Positions 8,289 to 15,988 are shown, counted from the first letter of the stretch. The stretch: DNA of 19,667 bases from Candidatus Sigynarchaeota archaeon (GCA_030587525.1 JAUQYW010000125.1:1-19667), one strand, 5' to 3'. Numbers and translations are program-made. The notes: generated from the sequence alone by a model not told the origin.

Positions 8289-10352
8289 ATGGCAGCAGAA
8301 GCATCGTCGAACAACGTGGTCGAGCGCCCTTCGATCAAGAAGGTCGTGCTGTTCAAGCACGGCATGGCATTCTATGCCATGAAATCCCAGGTCAAACAAA
8401 ATGCCCTCCTAAGCCTGCAGTTCAAGGTTGACGAGATGGATGATATCTTGAAAAGCCTGTTCGTGGCAGATTTAAGCCAGAACGGATTCATCAGCAACAT
8501 TTCTTACGATGCAGCCCAGGATATAGAACAAGTTTTGAAAAATATTTCGGTTAGCATTCCCGCATCCAAAAAATTGCTCGAAGACTTTCTCGCGAGCATG
8601 AAAGGTGCTCAAGTCCAGGTCTCATTAGCAGGAAAATCCATAGAAGGTTCGGTCATCGGGATCGAAGGCTCCGAAGAATTGAATGGCCAGATAGTGACCC
8701 AAGAACCACTGCTCTTGCTTCTGGAACGTTCGTCGAAAAGAATCGTCAAGTTGCGGTTTTCGGACATCAAATCATTCAAGTTGCTGAACGCTGGCTTGCA
8801 AAAAGATCTCGAATTCTTGCTCGACACGATCATCTCGAGAAAGCAGAAGGATGCCAAGAACCTGGTCATCCGGTGTGAATCTTCGAGTGATGCTACTGAC
8901 ACGAGGGAAATATACTTGAGTTATATCCAGGAATCACCCATCTGGAAAACATCGTACCGTCTCGTGCTGCCTGGCGAATCAAGTGGTGACAAGATCCCCG
9001 TGGGGAAAGCCTTGCTATCAGGATGGGGTCTTGTCGAAAACCAGAACCCGATTGATTGGATAGACGTGGATTTATCGCTCGTCGCGGGGATGCCGGTCAC
9101 GTTCAGATACCCGATCTACTTGCCCCAATTCATCCAGCGGAAAGTCGTTCCCCTGCCGACAAAGACCTCCGTCGGGCCGGCCGCGATCGAGGACACGATA
9201 AGTTCCATGGAAGCGCAGAAACCCATGGATGGACTTTTCGCTACAGCGAGTGGCACCATCGGAAGAGTCCAAGCCCCCATAGCCGCAGCGGACAAAGGCT
9301 CGCGAGAAAAATTTGATGATACCTTCTACGCCATGAAAGATGCCATGCAAAAATCGATCTCCATGTCGGTCAAGGATATGGGCGAGCTCTTCGAATATCG
9401 CATCGAGAAACCGGTGAGCATCAAGCGGAACCAGAGCGCGCTCGTGCCGTTCATGCATCGCGAAGTGACTGCGAAAAAGGTGCTGCTCTACGACCGGTCT
9501 ATTCACCCGGTAAATCCTATGGCGTGCGCCGAGATCACGAACACGTCCGACTACACGCTCGAGACGGGGCCGATCACGATATTGATCGAGAACAGTCTTG
9601 CCGGGGAGGCGATGTTGCCTTTTCTTAACAAGAATGACACGCGCATGCTCAATTACGCCCTCGAACAGGCCGTGGCGGTCTTCCTGGAAGAAAGCACGGA
9701 ATACCAGCACGTGCACCGGGTCAACATCTGGGGGAATTACGTCTACGAGTATTACTACGAGGATCGCCACGTGACGTACACGATCAAGAACAAGGCAACG
9801 ACCAAGAAAACCTTGTACCTTGATCACGAAAAGCTTTCCGGTTACCTGGTGCTCGATCCTCCAATAAAACCGAGCGAGACACCGAACCGGTGGCGATTCG
9901 TGCTTGATCTCGACCCGCAAAAAACGAAAACGTTCAAATTCACACTCCGGCGAGAGATTTCCAGCACCGTTTACATCTGGGACATAAATAATGATTGGAT
10001 TTCGACCAAGCTCGCACTCTTCGTGAAAAATAAATACATCAACGAGAAAACGAAGAAAGTTCTGGAAGAAATTGCTGCTTTGAATGCGCAACGAGCCGAG
10101 CTCGACAAGCAGAAAAATGAACGGCTCGCCGAGCGGGAAGAACTCAACAAGGATCAAGAACGGTTGCGGGAGAACTTGAAAGTTCTTACGGACGATGACA
10201 TGGAAAGCACGCTCAAGGAACGACTCGTGAAGAAACTCTCGATGCAAGAGAACCGGTACGAGGAAATCAAGAAGGAGATCGCCCTCATCGAGAAAAAGAT
10301 AGAAGATAATAGCAAGAAAGTTGAAACGAAGTTTAAGAACATCGAGGTTTAA
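8289..10352 (+). CDS. DUF4139-like protein, copy 2 (paralogue)
   Basis: A 687-residue protein co-linear with the preceding gene. It shares LFKHGMAFYAMK at the N-terminus, ESPIWKTSYRLVLP, SGWGLVEN, VAGMPVTF, GPAAIEDT, the VKDMGELFEYRI block, GEAMLPFLN and the C-terminal coiled coil. The central linker is shorter and lacks the Gly/Pro/Ala tract of copy 1. The two are strongly diverged, so the duplication is old. The start ATG lies 3 bp after the upstream stop, with GGGTG (8276-8280) as ribosome site inside the end of copy 1, so the pair is one operon. A heteromeric complex via the paired coiled coils is a reasonable inference. No signal peptide. Function unknown. Confidence 0.75.
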   Translation: MAAEASSNNVVERPSIKKVVLFKHGMAFYAMKSQVKQNALLSLQFKVDEMDDILKSLFVADLSQNGFISNISYDAAQDIEQVLKNISVSIPASKKLLEDFLASMKGAQVQVSLAGKSIEGSVIGIEGSEELNGQIVTQEPLLLLLERSSKRIVKLRFSDIKSFKLLNAGLQKDLEFLLDTIISRKQKDAKNLVIRCESSSDATDTREIYLSYIQESPIWKTSYRLVLPGESSGDKIPVGKALLSGWGLVENQNPIDWIDVDLSLVAGMPVTFRYPIYLPQFIQRKVVPLPTKTSVGPAAIEDTISSMEAQKPMDGLFATASGTIGRVQAPIAAADKGSREKFDDTFYAMKDAMQKSISMSVKDMGELFEYRIEKPVSIKRNQSALVPFMHREVTAKKVLLYDRSIHPVNPMACAEITNTSDYTLETGPITILIENSLAGEAMLPFLNKNDTRMLNYALEQAVAVFLEESTEYQHVHRVNIWGNYVYEYYYEDRHVTYTIKNKATTKKTLYLDHEKLSGYLVLDPPIKPSETPNRWRFVLDLDPQKTKTFKFTLRREISSTVYIWDINNDWISTKLALFVKNKYINEKTKKVLEEIAALNAQRAELDKQKNERLAEREELNKDQERLRENLKVLTDDDMESTLKERLVKKLSMQENRYEEIKKEIALIEKKIEDNSKKVETKFKNIEV

Positions 10353-10362
10353 TCTTTTTTTT
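10353..10362 (+). terminator. Oligo-T terminator of the DUF4139-like operon
   Basis: TC followed by eight T immediately after the TAA stop of copy 2, in a 35-bp convergent gap. No strong hairpin precedes it, which is usual for archaeal termination. Confidence 0.5.
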
Positions 10363-10387
10363 CCTCTTGATTTTGATGGTTCATTAA

Positions 10388-11419
10388 TCACGACGAGAAG
10401 AGCCAATCCATAAGCTGCTCGTCTGCTGCCACGTCGTGCTCGTTCAAGATCGAATACGGGTGTTTCGATGCAACGAAGCTAGTTATACCACGCAGTATCC
10501 TTCCCATCTCGTCTCGTGTCATGGAAAGATCACGTGGATCGCACGGAACGCCGATCTCCTTGAAAAAGGCTTTCAACCGTTCCGGAGCGATCGCAGCACG
10601 ATTGCCTTGCATTTTTAACGAGAGAATCGTCATAAGCGCGATAATCTCACCGTGGACGAACTTCCGGCGGCACTCTTCCTCCGCGAAATAATACAAGAAA
10701 TGCTCGGACCCTTCGACAGGTCTCCCGGAAAAGGACGCCCCGCACAGCGACAGCGCTTCCAGAAAGGTCTCGTACACGAGCAAGATGGACTCCCGGGAAA
10801 ATTGCTTGTATGCACTGGCTTGGCCAATAATTTTTTCGACAAGCACTTTGAACGCTTCAACCCCGCGTGACGACACCTTCTCCCCGGTTTTTTCTCCCGA
10901 TATTTTCCAATCCGTGATCGCCGAGCAAGCGGCGAGAATATCAGCGATTCCGCCAAGCGTGAGGGAGGGTGGAGCCTTTGCGATGAAAGTAGGATCGACG
11001 ATCGTCGTCGTGGCATGCTTGGTCCCGGGAAAAAAGAGGGAACCATTTTTTCGGAGAGCAATCGCCATGTTTAACCACGAGGTCGTTGACAAGGCAGACG
11101 GAATTAGACACAATTTTCGTTTCGTCCGCATTGCAAGGTATTTCGACGCGTCCATAATGCGACCTGCCCCGATACCCACGATCCATGGTGTATGAATGCC
11201 CGAAATATGGGCATCGAGCGCTTCGACCTCGATCGGTGGATCGATGATGAGGGCCGAAGAATTCACGTTGATCACTGGCTTTATGCTCGCGAGGGGACTT
11301 TTCGAGGTCACGACCGTGATATCCGCGTGGTCGCGAAGCCAGGCTTCCGCCATACCATCATCCAGGATAACCGGCTTTGCCAGATAAAACCCGGCCAATC
11401 GTTTCATGATGGTGAACAT
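10388..11419 (-). CDS. Iron-containing alcohol dehydrogenase / glycerol-1-phosphate dehydrogenase-fold enzyme
   Basis: A 343-residue NAD(P)-dependent dehydrogenase of the Fe-ADH/G1PDH/dehydroquinate-synthase fold. The nucleotide loop is GIGAGRIMDASKYLA (residues 83-97). Metal ligands are visible as D160 in GGIADILAA, H240 in GSEHFLYYF and H256 in FVHGEI. The GRPVEGSEH segment closely resembles archaeal G1PDH, the enzyme that makes the sn-glycerol-1-phosphate lipid backbone. However, the region where G1PDHs have SHDG reads PSALSTTSWLN, so the substrate may differ. An upstream in-frame ATG at 11461 would overlap the zinc-ribbon gene by 22 bp. I prefer 11419, which has GGGGT four bases upstream. 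It follows the zinc-ribbon gene closely, suggesting co-transcription. Confidence 0.75.
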   Translation of the reverse strand: MFTIMKRLAGFYLAKPVILDDGMAEAWLRDHADITVVTSKSPLASIKPVINVNSSALIIDPPIEVEALDAHISGIHTPWIVGIGAGRIMDASKYLAMRTKRKLCLIPSALSTTSWLNMAIALRKNGSLFFPGTKHATTTIVDPTFIAKAPPSLTLGGIADILAACSAITDWKISGEKTGEKVSSRGVEAFKVLVEKIIGQASAYKQFSRESILLVYETFLEALSLCGASFSGRPVEGSEHFLYYFAEEECRRKFVHGEIIALMTILSLKMQGNRAAIAPERLKAFFKEIGVPCDPRDLSMTRDEMGRILRGITSFVASKHPYSILNEHDVAADEQLMDWLFSS

Positions 11420-11439
11420 CTTTACCCCGACTGAAGGTG

Positions 11440-11682
11440 TTATTCCCGTGGGTTTGTCCATTTCTTTCGTAGGAGATCGTCTACGCGGTAATGCGTGTCG
11501 ATCCGCTGCTTGAAACTGGACGGCCCCACCTTATCTTTTATCACGAATTCTTTCCCGGTTTCTTCTTTTTCTGTATGGCCGCAATCCCTGCAATGATAGA
11601 TGATGATACCGATGCTATAACGATTTGGGGGCGTGTCTTCGTAATCAACATTGACGCTCTTGCAATTTGGACAGATGGGCAT
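11440..11682 (-). CDS. Small zinc-ribbon protein
   Basis: An 80-residue protein with one four-cysteine zinc ribbon: CPNC (C4, C7) and CRDC (C31, C34), 23 residues between pairs. The second knuckle, YHCRDCGHTE, looks like the ribbons of TFIIS- or ribosomal-type proteins. The C-terminal half is charged and helical. I prefer the ATG at 11682; a TTG six bases upstream is also in frame. It lies 20 bp upstream of the preferred start of the dehydrogenase and probably shares its transcript. It is divergent from the ThiI-like gene across a 104-bp gap. Specific role unknown; nucleic-acid or protein binding is usual for such ribbons. Confidence 0.7.
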   Translation of the reverse strand: MPICPNCKSVNVDYEDTPPNRYSIGIIIYHCRDCGHTEKEETGKEFVIKDKVGPSSFKQRIDTHYRVDDLLRKKWTNPRE

Positions 11683-11688
11683 AGACAA

Positions 11689-11785
11689 TCCGGCCTCGAA
11701 ATAGATGATCTTGACCAGTACTTTTTTTCTCGTTTCGCAGTGTATCCTTTCTTGTCAAAGCATTTGATTCTTTCTCGAGGCCGGA
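11689..11785. repeat. Perfect 11-bp inverted repeat spanning a divergent promoter region
   Basis: TCCGGCCTCGA (11689-11699) and its exact reverse complement TCGAGGCCGGA (11775-11785) bracket the shared intergenic region. Each arm sits just before a start codon and supplies a GAGG on the coding strand of the adjacent gene. It could be a paired operator or a shared leader/ribosome-site sequence. Confidence 0.5.
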
Positions 11786-11786
11786 A

Positions 11787-13112
11787 ATGTGTCAAAGGTT
11801 TAATCAAAAGCACGCGACTATTCCCTTGATGCCCGAGAAATCACCTTCCTCCCTTCCCATCTACAAGGCAAACACGATCTTGATCATCCCATTTTCCGAG
11901 CTCGGTACCAAGTCAGAAGCCAGCCGGAAGAAGATGATGGATCAATTGCTCACGAACATCAAGCATGTATTGAAAAACGTTTTTTTAGTTGAATGGGTGA
12001 AATTTCGGGTGCTCGACGAGCGCCTGGTGTTTTCATTCAAGGAAGAGGATATCCCAAAAGCATTGAATGCACTCCAACACGTCCCTGGCATCATGCGAAT
12101 GCACCCGTGCGCCGAGATTCAAACCCGGATCGCTTCCATCGAAAAAAAAGTGCGGGAAATAGCATCGCGAGGCTACAAGATCGATCCCGAGCATACCGAG
12201 ATCCGTGCCCTGTATTTCAAGGACAAGGTGCAAAAAACGAACATCATCGAACAAACCCGCAACTCCATTGCTGCCATCGCAAAAGAAGTGCCGAGCTCGA
12301 TGCAAGTTCCGGGTACGTTCATGATAGAGATCCATCCCGATTTCTCGTATATATCGGCATCTCAACAAGATGGCTTGAATGGCCATCCAGTTGGCACCCA
12401 GAATCCGATCATTGCCGAGATCCTTGGCCGTCCAGGGGACCTATTGGCCTCTTTACTTGTCATCAAGCGAGGCATTGTGATCACGCCGGTATTCTTTTCT
12501 ATCGGTGGCCTGGCTATCGATCAAGCTGTTTACACGGGCTTTCTCCAGCACGCGAAGCACACCATCGAGCTGTTTCACGGCTTTCCAGTGAAGAAGTTTT
12601 TTTTCGTGCCATTGGGAAAGGTCCTGTCAATTTTCTCCGAGTTAAACGCGGACGCGATGAAAAACCATCCATGCAGTTGTTGCATCCTCGCGCGGCGCTT
12701 GATCATGGATCATATCATGACGGAGCTCAAGATGGCACGATTCATCGTGCAAGGAACAAGTCCAGTTCCGACTGGCGAAAAAATTCTTAGCTGTCCTGTT
12801 GAGAAGCAATTAAATGACAGCTTGAACGTGAGCAGCTCCTTTCTCTTGAATCCGCTGATCTCGGGAGGGGATAGCATCCCAAAGATTTTCGTGCCATACC
12901 TTGATAAAGCCCACGCGATCATTCCAAACACCCGGTGGTACACGTGGGATTTCTGCAAGCTGCGCAGCGGGGAAGCAGATCTCGCGATGGATCCGGCCCA
13001 ATTGGAGGTCATCATCGAGCTCTTGAAAACGAAAATCTTGAATGAAAGTGCAAAATTTATCCATCTAATAACAGATAATGATAATTTCGTCAATTTATTG
13101 CAAGAAAAATGA
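11787..13112 (+). CDS. ThiI-like protein with degenerate PP-loop
   Basis: A 441-residue protein co-linear with archaeal ThiI, the tRNA 4-thiouridine synthase. Residues about 28-65 (SELGTKS--SRKKMMDQLLTNI) match the N-terminal ferredoxin-like domain. A THUMP-like segment follows (about 105-190), then GHPVGTQN and LLVIKRGIVITPVFF, which fit the start of the PP-loop domain. The ATP-binding SGGxDS signature is missing: the aligned stretch is LGRPGDLLAS (213-222). A CxxC-like CSCC (296-299) and the downstream ISGGDS/PLI region remain. It is therefore probably not an ordinary sulfurtransferase and may be an RNA-binding derivative. The start at 11787 has GAGG upstream; the ATG at 11829 is an alternative without one. 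Confidence 0.65.
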   Translation: MCQRFNQKHATIPLMPEKSPSSLPIYKANTILIIPFSELGTKSEASRKKMMDQLLTNIKHVLKNVFLVEWVKFRVLDERLVFSFKEEDIPKALNALQHVPGIMRMHPCAEIQTRIASIEKKVREIASRGYKIDPEHTEIRALYFKDKVQKTNIIEQTRNSIAAIAKEVPSSMQVPGTFMIEIHPDFSYISASQQDGLNGHPVGTQNPIIAEILGRPGDLLASLLVIKRGIVITPVFFSIGGLAIDQAVYTGFLQHAKHTIELFHGFPVKKFFFVPLGKVLSIFSELNADAMKNHPCSCCILARRLIMDHIMTELKMARFIVQGTSPVPTGEKILSCPVEKQLNDSLNVSSSFLLNPLISGGDSIPKIFVPYLDKAHAIIPNTRWYTWDFCKLRSGEADLAMDPAQLEVIIELLKTKILNESAKFIHLITDNDNFVNLLQEK

Positions 13113-13122
13113 TCCGACTCCC

Positions 13123-13200
13123 AAAAAAAAAGAGCGACTCTTACCCCGGGTGAAAAATTAGGGGGTTTTTCGACGGATTGCACCAAGGGCAAGATGCTCG
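13123..13200 (-). ncRNA. Candidate small RNA with terminator-like end
   Basis: On the minus strand a strong TATA element (CTATATATATACT, around 13218-13230) lies about 25 nt upstream of a stretch of about 75 nt with no plausible ORF. That stretch ends in the hairpin AAGAG-TCG-CTCTT (13130-13142), which runs into nine T (13123-13131). The ArgC transcript appears to end earlier, at a separate nine-T run (13244-13252). No known RNA family was recognised. Confidence 0.3.
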
Positions 13201-13243
13201 GTTCGATTTCATCCCCAAGTATATATATAGTCATAGACAATTC

Positions 13244-13252
13244 AAAAAAAAA
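13244..13252 (-). terminator. Oligo-T terminator of argC
   Basis: Nine consecutive T on the minus strand begin 15 bp after the argC stop codon. Confidence 0.5.
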
Positions 13253-13267
13253 TGGATGATTGAGCCA

Positions 13268-14332
13268 TCAAATCGGGAATATACCGATTTGATCCAAGCC
13301 CGTGGTTTCTGGTAACCCTTGTATGATGTTGTAGCACTGGATGGCGTTACCAGCCGCGCCCTTCACGAGATTGTCGAGAGCTGTCACGATAACCAGCCGG
13401 TCCGACAAGGGATCCACTTCAAATCCGATATCGCAATAATTCGTGCCAACGATGGTCTTTGGATCGGGGAGCCGAAACACGCCCGCTTGCTTCTTGACGA
13501 ACCGCAAGAAAGGATTGTCCTTGATGAACTCCCTGAAGGCCTTGTAGATCGGTTTCTCGTCCTCCGGTTTCTGCTTGAAGAACACGTGAATCGTGGACAG
13601 GATGCCACGCACCATGTCCACGGCATGAGCAGAAAATGAGACTTTCATGATCTCCTTGTCGGCGTTATCAAAATGCGGGGCTATGGTTTCCTCGATTTCC
13701 GCGGTGTGCCGGTGGCCTGTTAACCCATAAGGCCGAACGACGTTAGCGCGAACCGGGTGGTGATCGGCCTCGGACGGAGAAGATCCGGCTCCGGTCGAAC
13801 CCGTTTTGGAGTCGACGATGATCGGGAAAGGCTTGATCAGGCCGGCCTTGACGACCGGAAGTAACCCGTAGATTGCCGAAGAAGCATGGCACCCCGGCAC
13901 TGCAATGATGCGTGCAGTCTTGATCTTTTCCTTGTTCACCTCGGGCATTCCATAAACGGCATCGTTGCACAAACTTGGACAAGAATGTTGCCCGTAGAAA
14001 TATTCATACGCCTTAAGATTTTTCAGCCGGAAATCCGCGCTCAGATCGATTATCCGGACGCCCTTTTCGAGCAGCCCGGGAACAAGGGTTTGCGATTCGC
14101 CGTGTGGCGTTGCCAGGAAAACGACGTCCACATCTTTCGTGACGAGATCGATGTTCGGCATCACGTATTTCAAACTTGTAAGCCCGTCGAGATTCGGATT
14201 AACCACGGTAACTGGCTTCCCGGTCAATTTTCTCGATGTCACGTATTTGATCTCTGTTTGAGGATGTTTCAGCAACAAGCGCATCAATTCACCGCCTGCA
14301 TAACCGGAACCACCAATAATAGCTACCCGCAT
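13268..14332 (-). CDS. argC: N-acetyl-gamma-glutamyl-phosphate / LysW-aminoadipate 6-phosphate reductase (ArgC/LysY)
   Basis: A 354-residue NADP-dependent semialdehyde dehydrogenase. The N-terminal loop GGSGYAGGELMRLL (7-20) binds the cofactor. The catalytic cysteine is C148 in VPGCHASSAIYGLLP, and H209 in GLTGHRHTAEIEE is the conserved active-site histidine. The segment GAGSSPSEADHHPVRAN-RPY resembles the LysY/archaeal form, which reduces carrier-protein (LysW)-bound phosphates in lysine and/or arginine synthesis, more than the bacterial N-acetyl form. The partner genes (lysW, lysX, lysZ, argB, argD) are not nearby, so the carrier question cannot be settled. Start ATG at 14332; a TTTAATTTA element near 14386-14396 is the likely TATA box. 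Confidence 0.92.
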   Translation of the reverse strand: MRVAIIGGSGYAGGELMRLLLKHPQTEIKYVTSRKLTGKPVTVVNPNLDGLTSLKYVMPNIDLVTKDVDVVFLATPHGESQTLVPGLLEKGVRIIDLSADFRLKNLKAYEYFYGQHSCPSLCNDAVYGMPEVNKEKIKTARIIAVPGCHASSAIYGLLPVVKAGLIKPFPIIVDSKTGSTGAGSSPSEADHHPVRANVVRPYGLTGHRHTAEIEETIAPHFDNADKEIMKVSFSAHAVDMVRGILSTIHVFFKQKPEDEKPIYKAFREFIKDNPFLRFVKKQAGVFRLPDPKTIVGTNYCDIGFEVDPLSDRLVIVTALDNLVKGAAGNAIQCYNIIQGLPETTGLDQIGIFPI

Positions 14333-14478
14333 GAGTGTTTCACGCTACCTATTGCTTCATAGAACGAATCGACTCTGTTATTTCAGTAAATTAAAAAACG
14401 ATTTTTAACTTATCGAAAAGTCGCGGGAATTTCTCGACTAACCGGGTTACATTAATATTTTCAAATGAAGTGGAAGGA

Positions 14479-15030
14479 TTAATATTGCTGCGGCAATGTA
14501 GCGTAATAAACCATCCATTTTCCGATGGACATGAACGACTCTTCAACGTTCGTTGCATTCTTTGAAGAAACAAATGCAGCACCGATGCATCCGGCGTCGG
14601 TAGCATACTGCGCCGCGAGCTCGTACGGTACCTGGTGTCCTGGCAGATCATATTTCGTTCCCACGAGAAGGATAGGAACCGATGCCGCTTCCTTGCGAAT
14701 GATCGTGATCCATTCCGGCAATTGCTTGAAGGTCTCGTAATCGGTGATGTCGAAACAAACGAGAGCACCTGATGCACCTCTGCAATAATCACCAAGCAAG
14801 AACCTGAAACGCTCCTCGCCCGCAAAGTCCCATATCTGCAATTTAATGCTAACACCATTCTCGAACGTGATATCCTTGATGCTGAAGGCTGCTCCAATGG
14901 TCATTTTATGGTCGGTGATGAACGTGTTCGTGCAAAACCGCTGTACCAGGGCCGTTTTGCCTACACCGCCTGCGCCGGCGACGATGAGCTTAAAAATCCA
15001 CGATGCCACAGTCATGAGCGAATCAGCCAT
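14479..15030 (-). CDS. Rab/Ran-like small GTPase
   Basis: A 183-residue Ras-superfamily GTPase, nearest in appearance to Rab. Visible motifs: P-loop GAGGVGKT (19-26), a switch I threonine in KMTIGAAF (T44), G3 WDFAGEERF (67-75), G4 TKYD (125-128, as in Rho rather than NKxD), G5 SSK (155-157). The residue after DxxG, normally the catalytic Gln, is Glu (codon GAG). The C-terminus (LPQQY) has no cysteine for prenylation, so any membrane contact needs a partner. The frame extends upstream to a TTG at 15105; I prefer the ATG at 15030 because Rab-type proteins start a few residues before the first strand. No clear ribosome site is visible. Next to an LRR gene on the same strand. Confidence 0.88.
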   Translation of the reverse strand: MADSLMTVASWIFKLIVAGAGGVGKTALVQRFCTNTFITDHKMTIGAAFSIKDITFENGVSIKLQIWDFAGEERFRFLLGDYCRGASGALVCFDITDYETFKQLPEWITIIRKEAASVPILLVGTKYDLPGHQVPYELAAQYATDAGCIGAAFVSSKNATNVEESFMSIGKWMVYYATLPQQY

Positions 15031-15136
15031 TTGAATAAGGGAAAGCGTCTCGGATTTTGCCTGGACTCTTGAAGTCGCGCAATAGCTAGTAACTTCATTA
15101 AACAATAATGTATAATGAGATTTAAGGATTTAAATG

Positions 15137-15158
15137 TTTAATTACATGGTTTGGAAGG
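15137..15158 (-). promoter_or_regulatory. Promoter-region motif shared with position 19030
   Basis: A 22-bp stretch beginning TTTAATTACATG on the plus strand matches 19030-19051 at 20 of 22 positions. Both lie upstream of minus-strand genes and include a TATA-like AATTAAA. TTTAAAT elements at 15119-15135 offer further TATA candidates for the GTPase. Confidence 0.4.
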
Positions 15159-15243
15159 GGGATCGGACACGGAAAGGTCTAGTTGCTAGTCGTGGGGGGC
15201 TTTGGCTTTTTGGTGATGAGCGAGGTCTCTTGAATTCGCTGCC

Positions 15244-15906
15244 TCAATAGTCCTCGTACTCACTGTCCTCGTCACCTTCGTCGTCTTCGTCGTAGAATTC
15301 GTCGTCGAATTCACCGTGAAATCGATGCTTCGGCGATTCCCATTGAAATCGCAATTCCTCCATGGTCTTCATGTCACGCAGCCCCTTCAGGATATCGGGC
15401 TGGAATTGCAGATTTGGGTGGCCCACGATCTCCACGACGCGCAGCCGGGGCAAGCGGGTGATCGACGCGGGCAACGACTTCAATTTACCGTCAAGAATGT
15501 AGAGTTCCTCCAGCTCGGCCAAGTCGCCGATACTATCGGGGAGAGTTTCGAACTGGTCATGATCAAGAATGAGTACACGCAAATGGCGAAGGCGACTAAT
15601 CCATTCCGGGATCTCCGTGATATCCGCATTAAAGATATCCAAAATTTGCAGATTGGTGAAGTAACGAATGAATGGTACAACATGTTGCCAAGCCCCGGCC
15701 GGAACGCACAGTTCAACCACGTGTCCCTTATCTATGGCGAATCCCGTTTTCATCAAATGTTTCTTTCGCTGTGGGAGGACAAAACCAGGTTTTTGGTTAA
15801 GGAACTGAAATTTGACTTCCTCGCGTCCTAACTCGATCTTTCCAAGAGCCTCGGCTTCGGAAGCCATCAAGGGCGTTCCTTGGAATTTGACGAGTCCTTC
15901 GCTCAT
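15244..15906 (-). CDS. Leucine-rich-repeat protein with acidic C-terminal tail
   Basis: A 220-residue protein. Residues about 60-180 hold roughly four 23-residue LRRs of the 'LxxLxLxxnxlxxLPxxixxLxx' kind, for example the units beginning LQILDIFNADITEIP (86) and LRVLILDHDQFETLP (109). An N-terminal region of about 60 residues is not recognised. The last 22 residues (199-220) are almost all Asp, Glu and Tyr. LRRs bind proteins; a partner is not known. The frame extends 40 codons upstream, but the ATG at 15906 is preferred because the TATA box at 15949-15959 would start transcription near 15928. It is upstream of, and on the same strand as, the small GTPase, with about 210 bp between them. Confidence 0.82.
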   Translation of the reverse strand: MSEGLVKFQGTPLMASEAEALGKIELGREEVKFQFLNQKPGFVLPQRKKHLMKTGFAIDKGHVVELCVPAGAWQHVVPFIRYFTNLQILDIFNADITEIPEWISRLRHLRVLILDHDQFETLPDSIGDLAELEELYILDGKLKSLPASITRLPRLRVVEIVGHPNLQFQPDILKGLRDMKTMEELRFQWESPKHRFHGEFDDEFYDEDDEGDEDSEYEDY

Positions 15907-15948
15907 ATAAATCGACTTCCGCGATTCATGGAAAAAATAAAAAAAGGG

Positions 15949-15959
15949 AGATATAAACC
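15949..15959 (-). promoter_or_regulatory. TATA box of the LRR gene
   Basis: GGTTTATATCT on the minus strand, about 45 nt upstream of the ATG at 15906, predicts a leader of about 20 nt. Confidence 0.5.
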
Positions 15960-15988
15960 TTTGCACTCCCGCAGACCACTCACCGTAG

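Noticed and set aside
9072..10406. 444-codon minus-strand ORF opposite DUF4139-like copy 2
   Set aside because: Composition-driven antisense shadow; the plus-strand frame has clear paralogy with the preceding gene.
13140..13212. 23-codon minus-strand peptide with a CPWC motif
   Set aside because: Its ATG lies within 10 nt of the TATA box, upstream of the expected transcript start, so it is unlikely to be translated.
13190..13215. GGTTCGATTTC resembling a tRNA T-loop
   Set aside because: Flanking bases do not form the T stem and no acceptor or anticodon arm is found.
12710..13240. Minus-strand ORF antisense to the end of the ThiI-like gene
   Set aside because: Begins with a TTG and runs antisense through a conserved coding region; the first bases overlap a TATA element rather than a leader.
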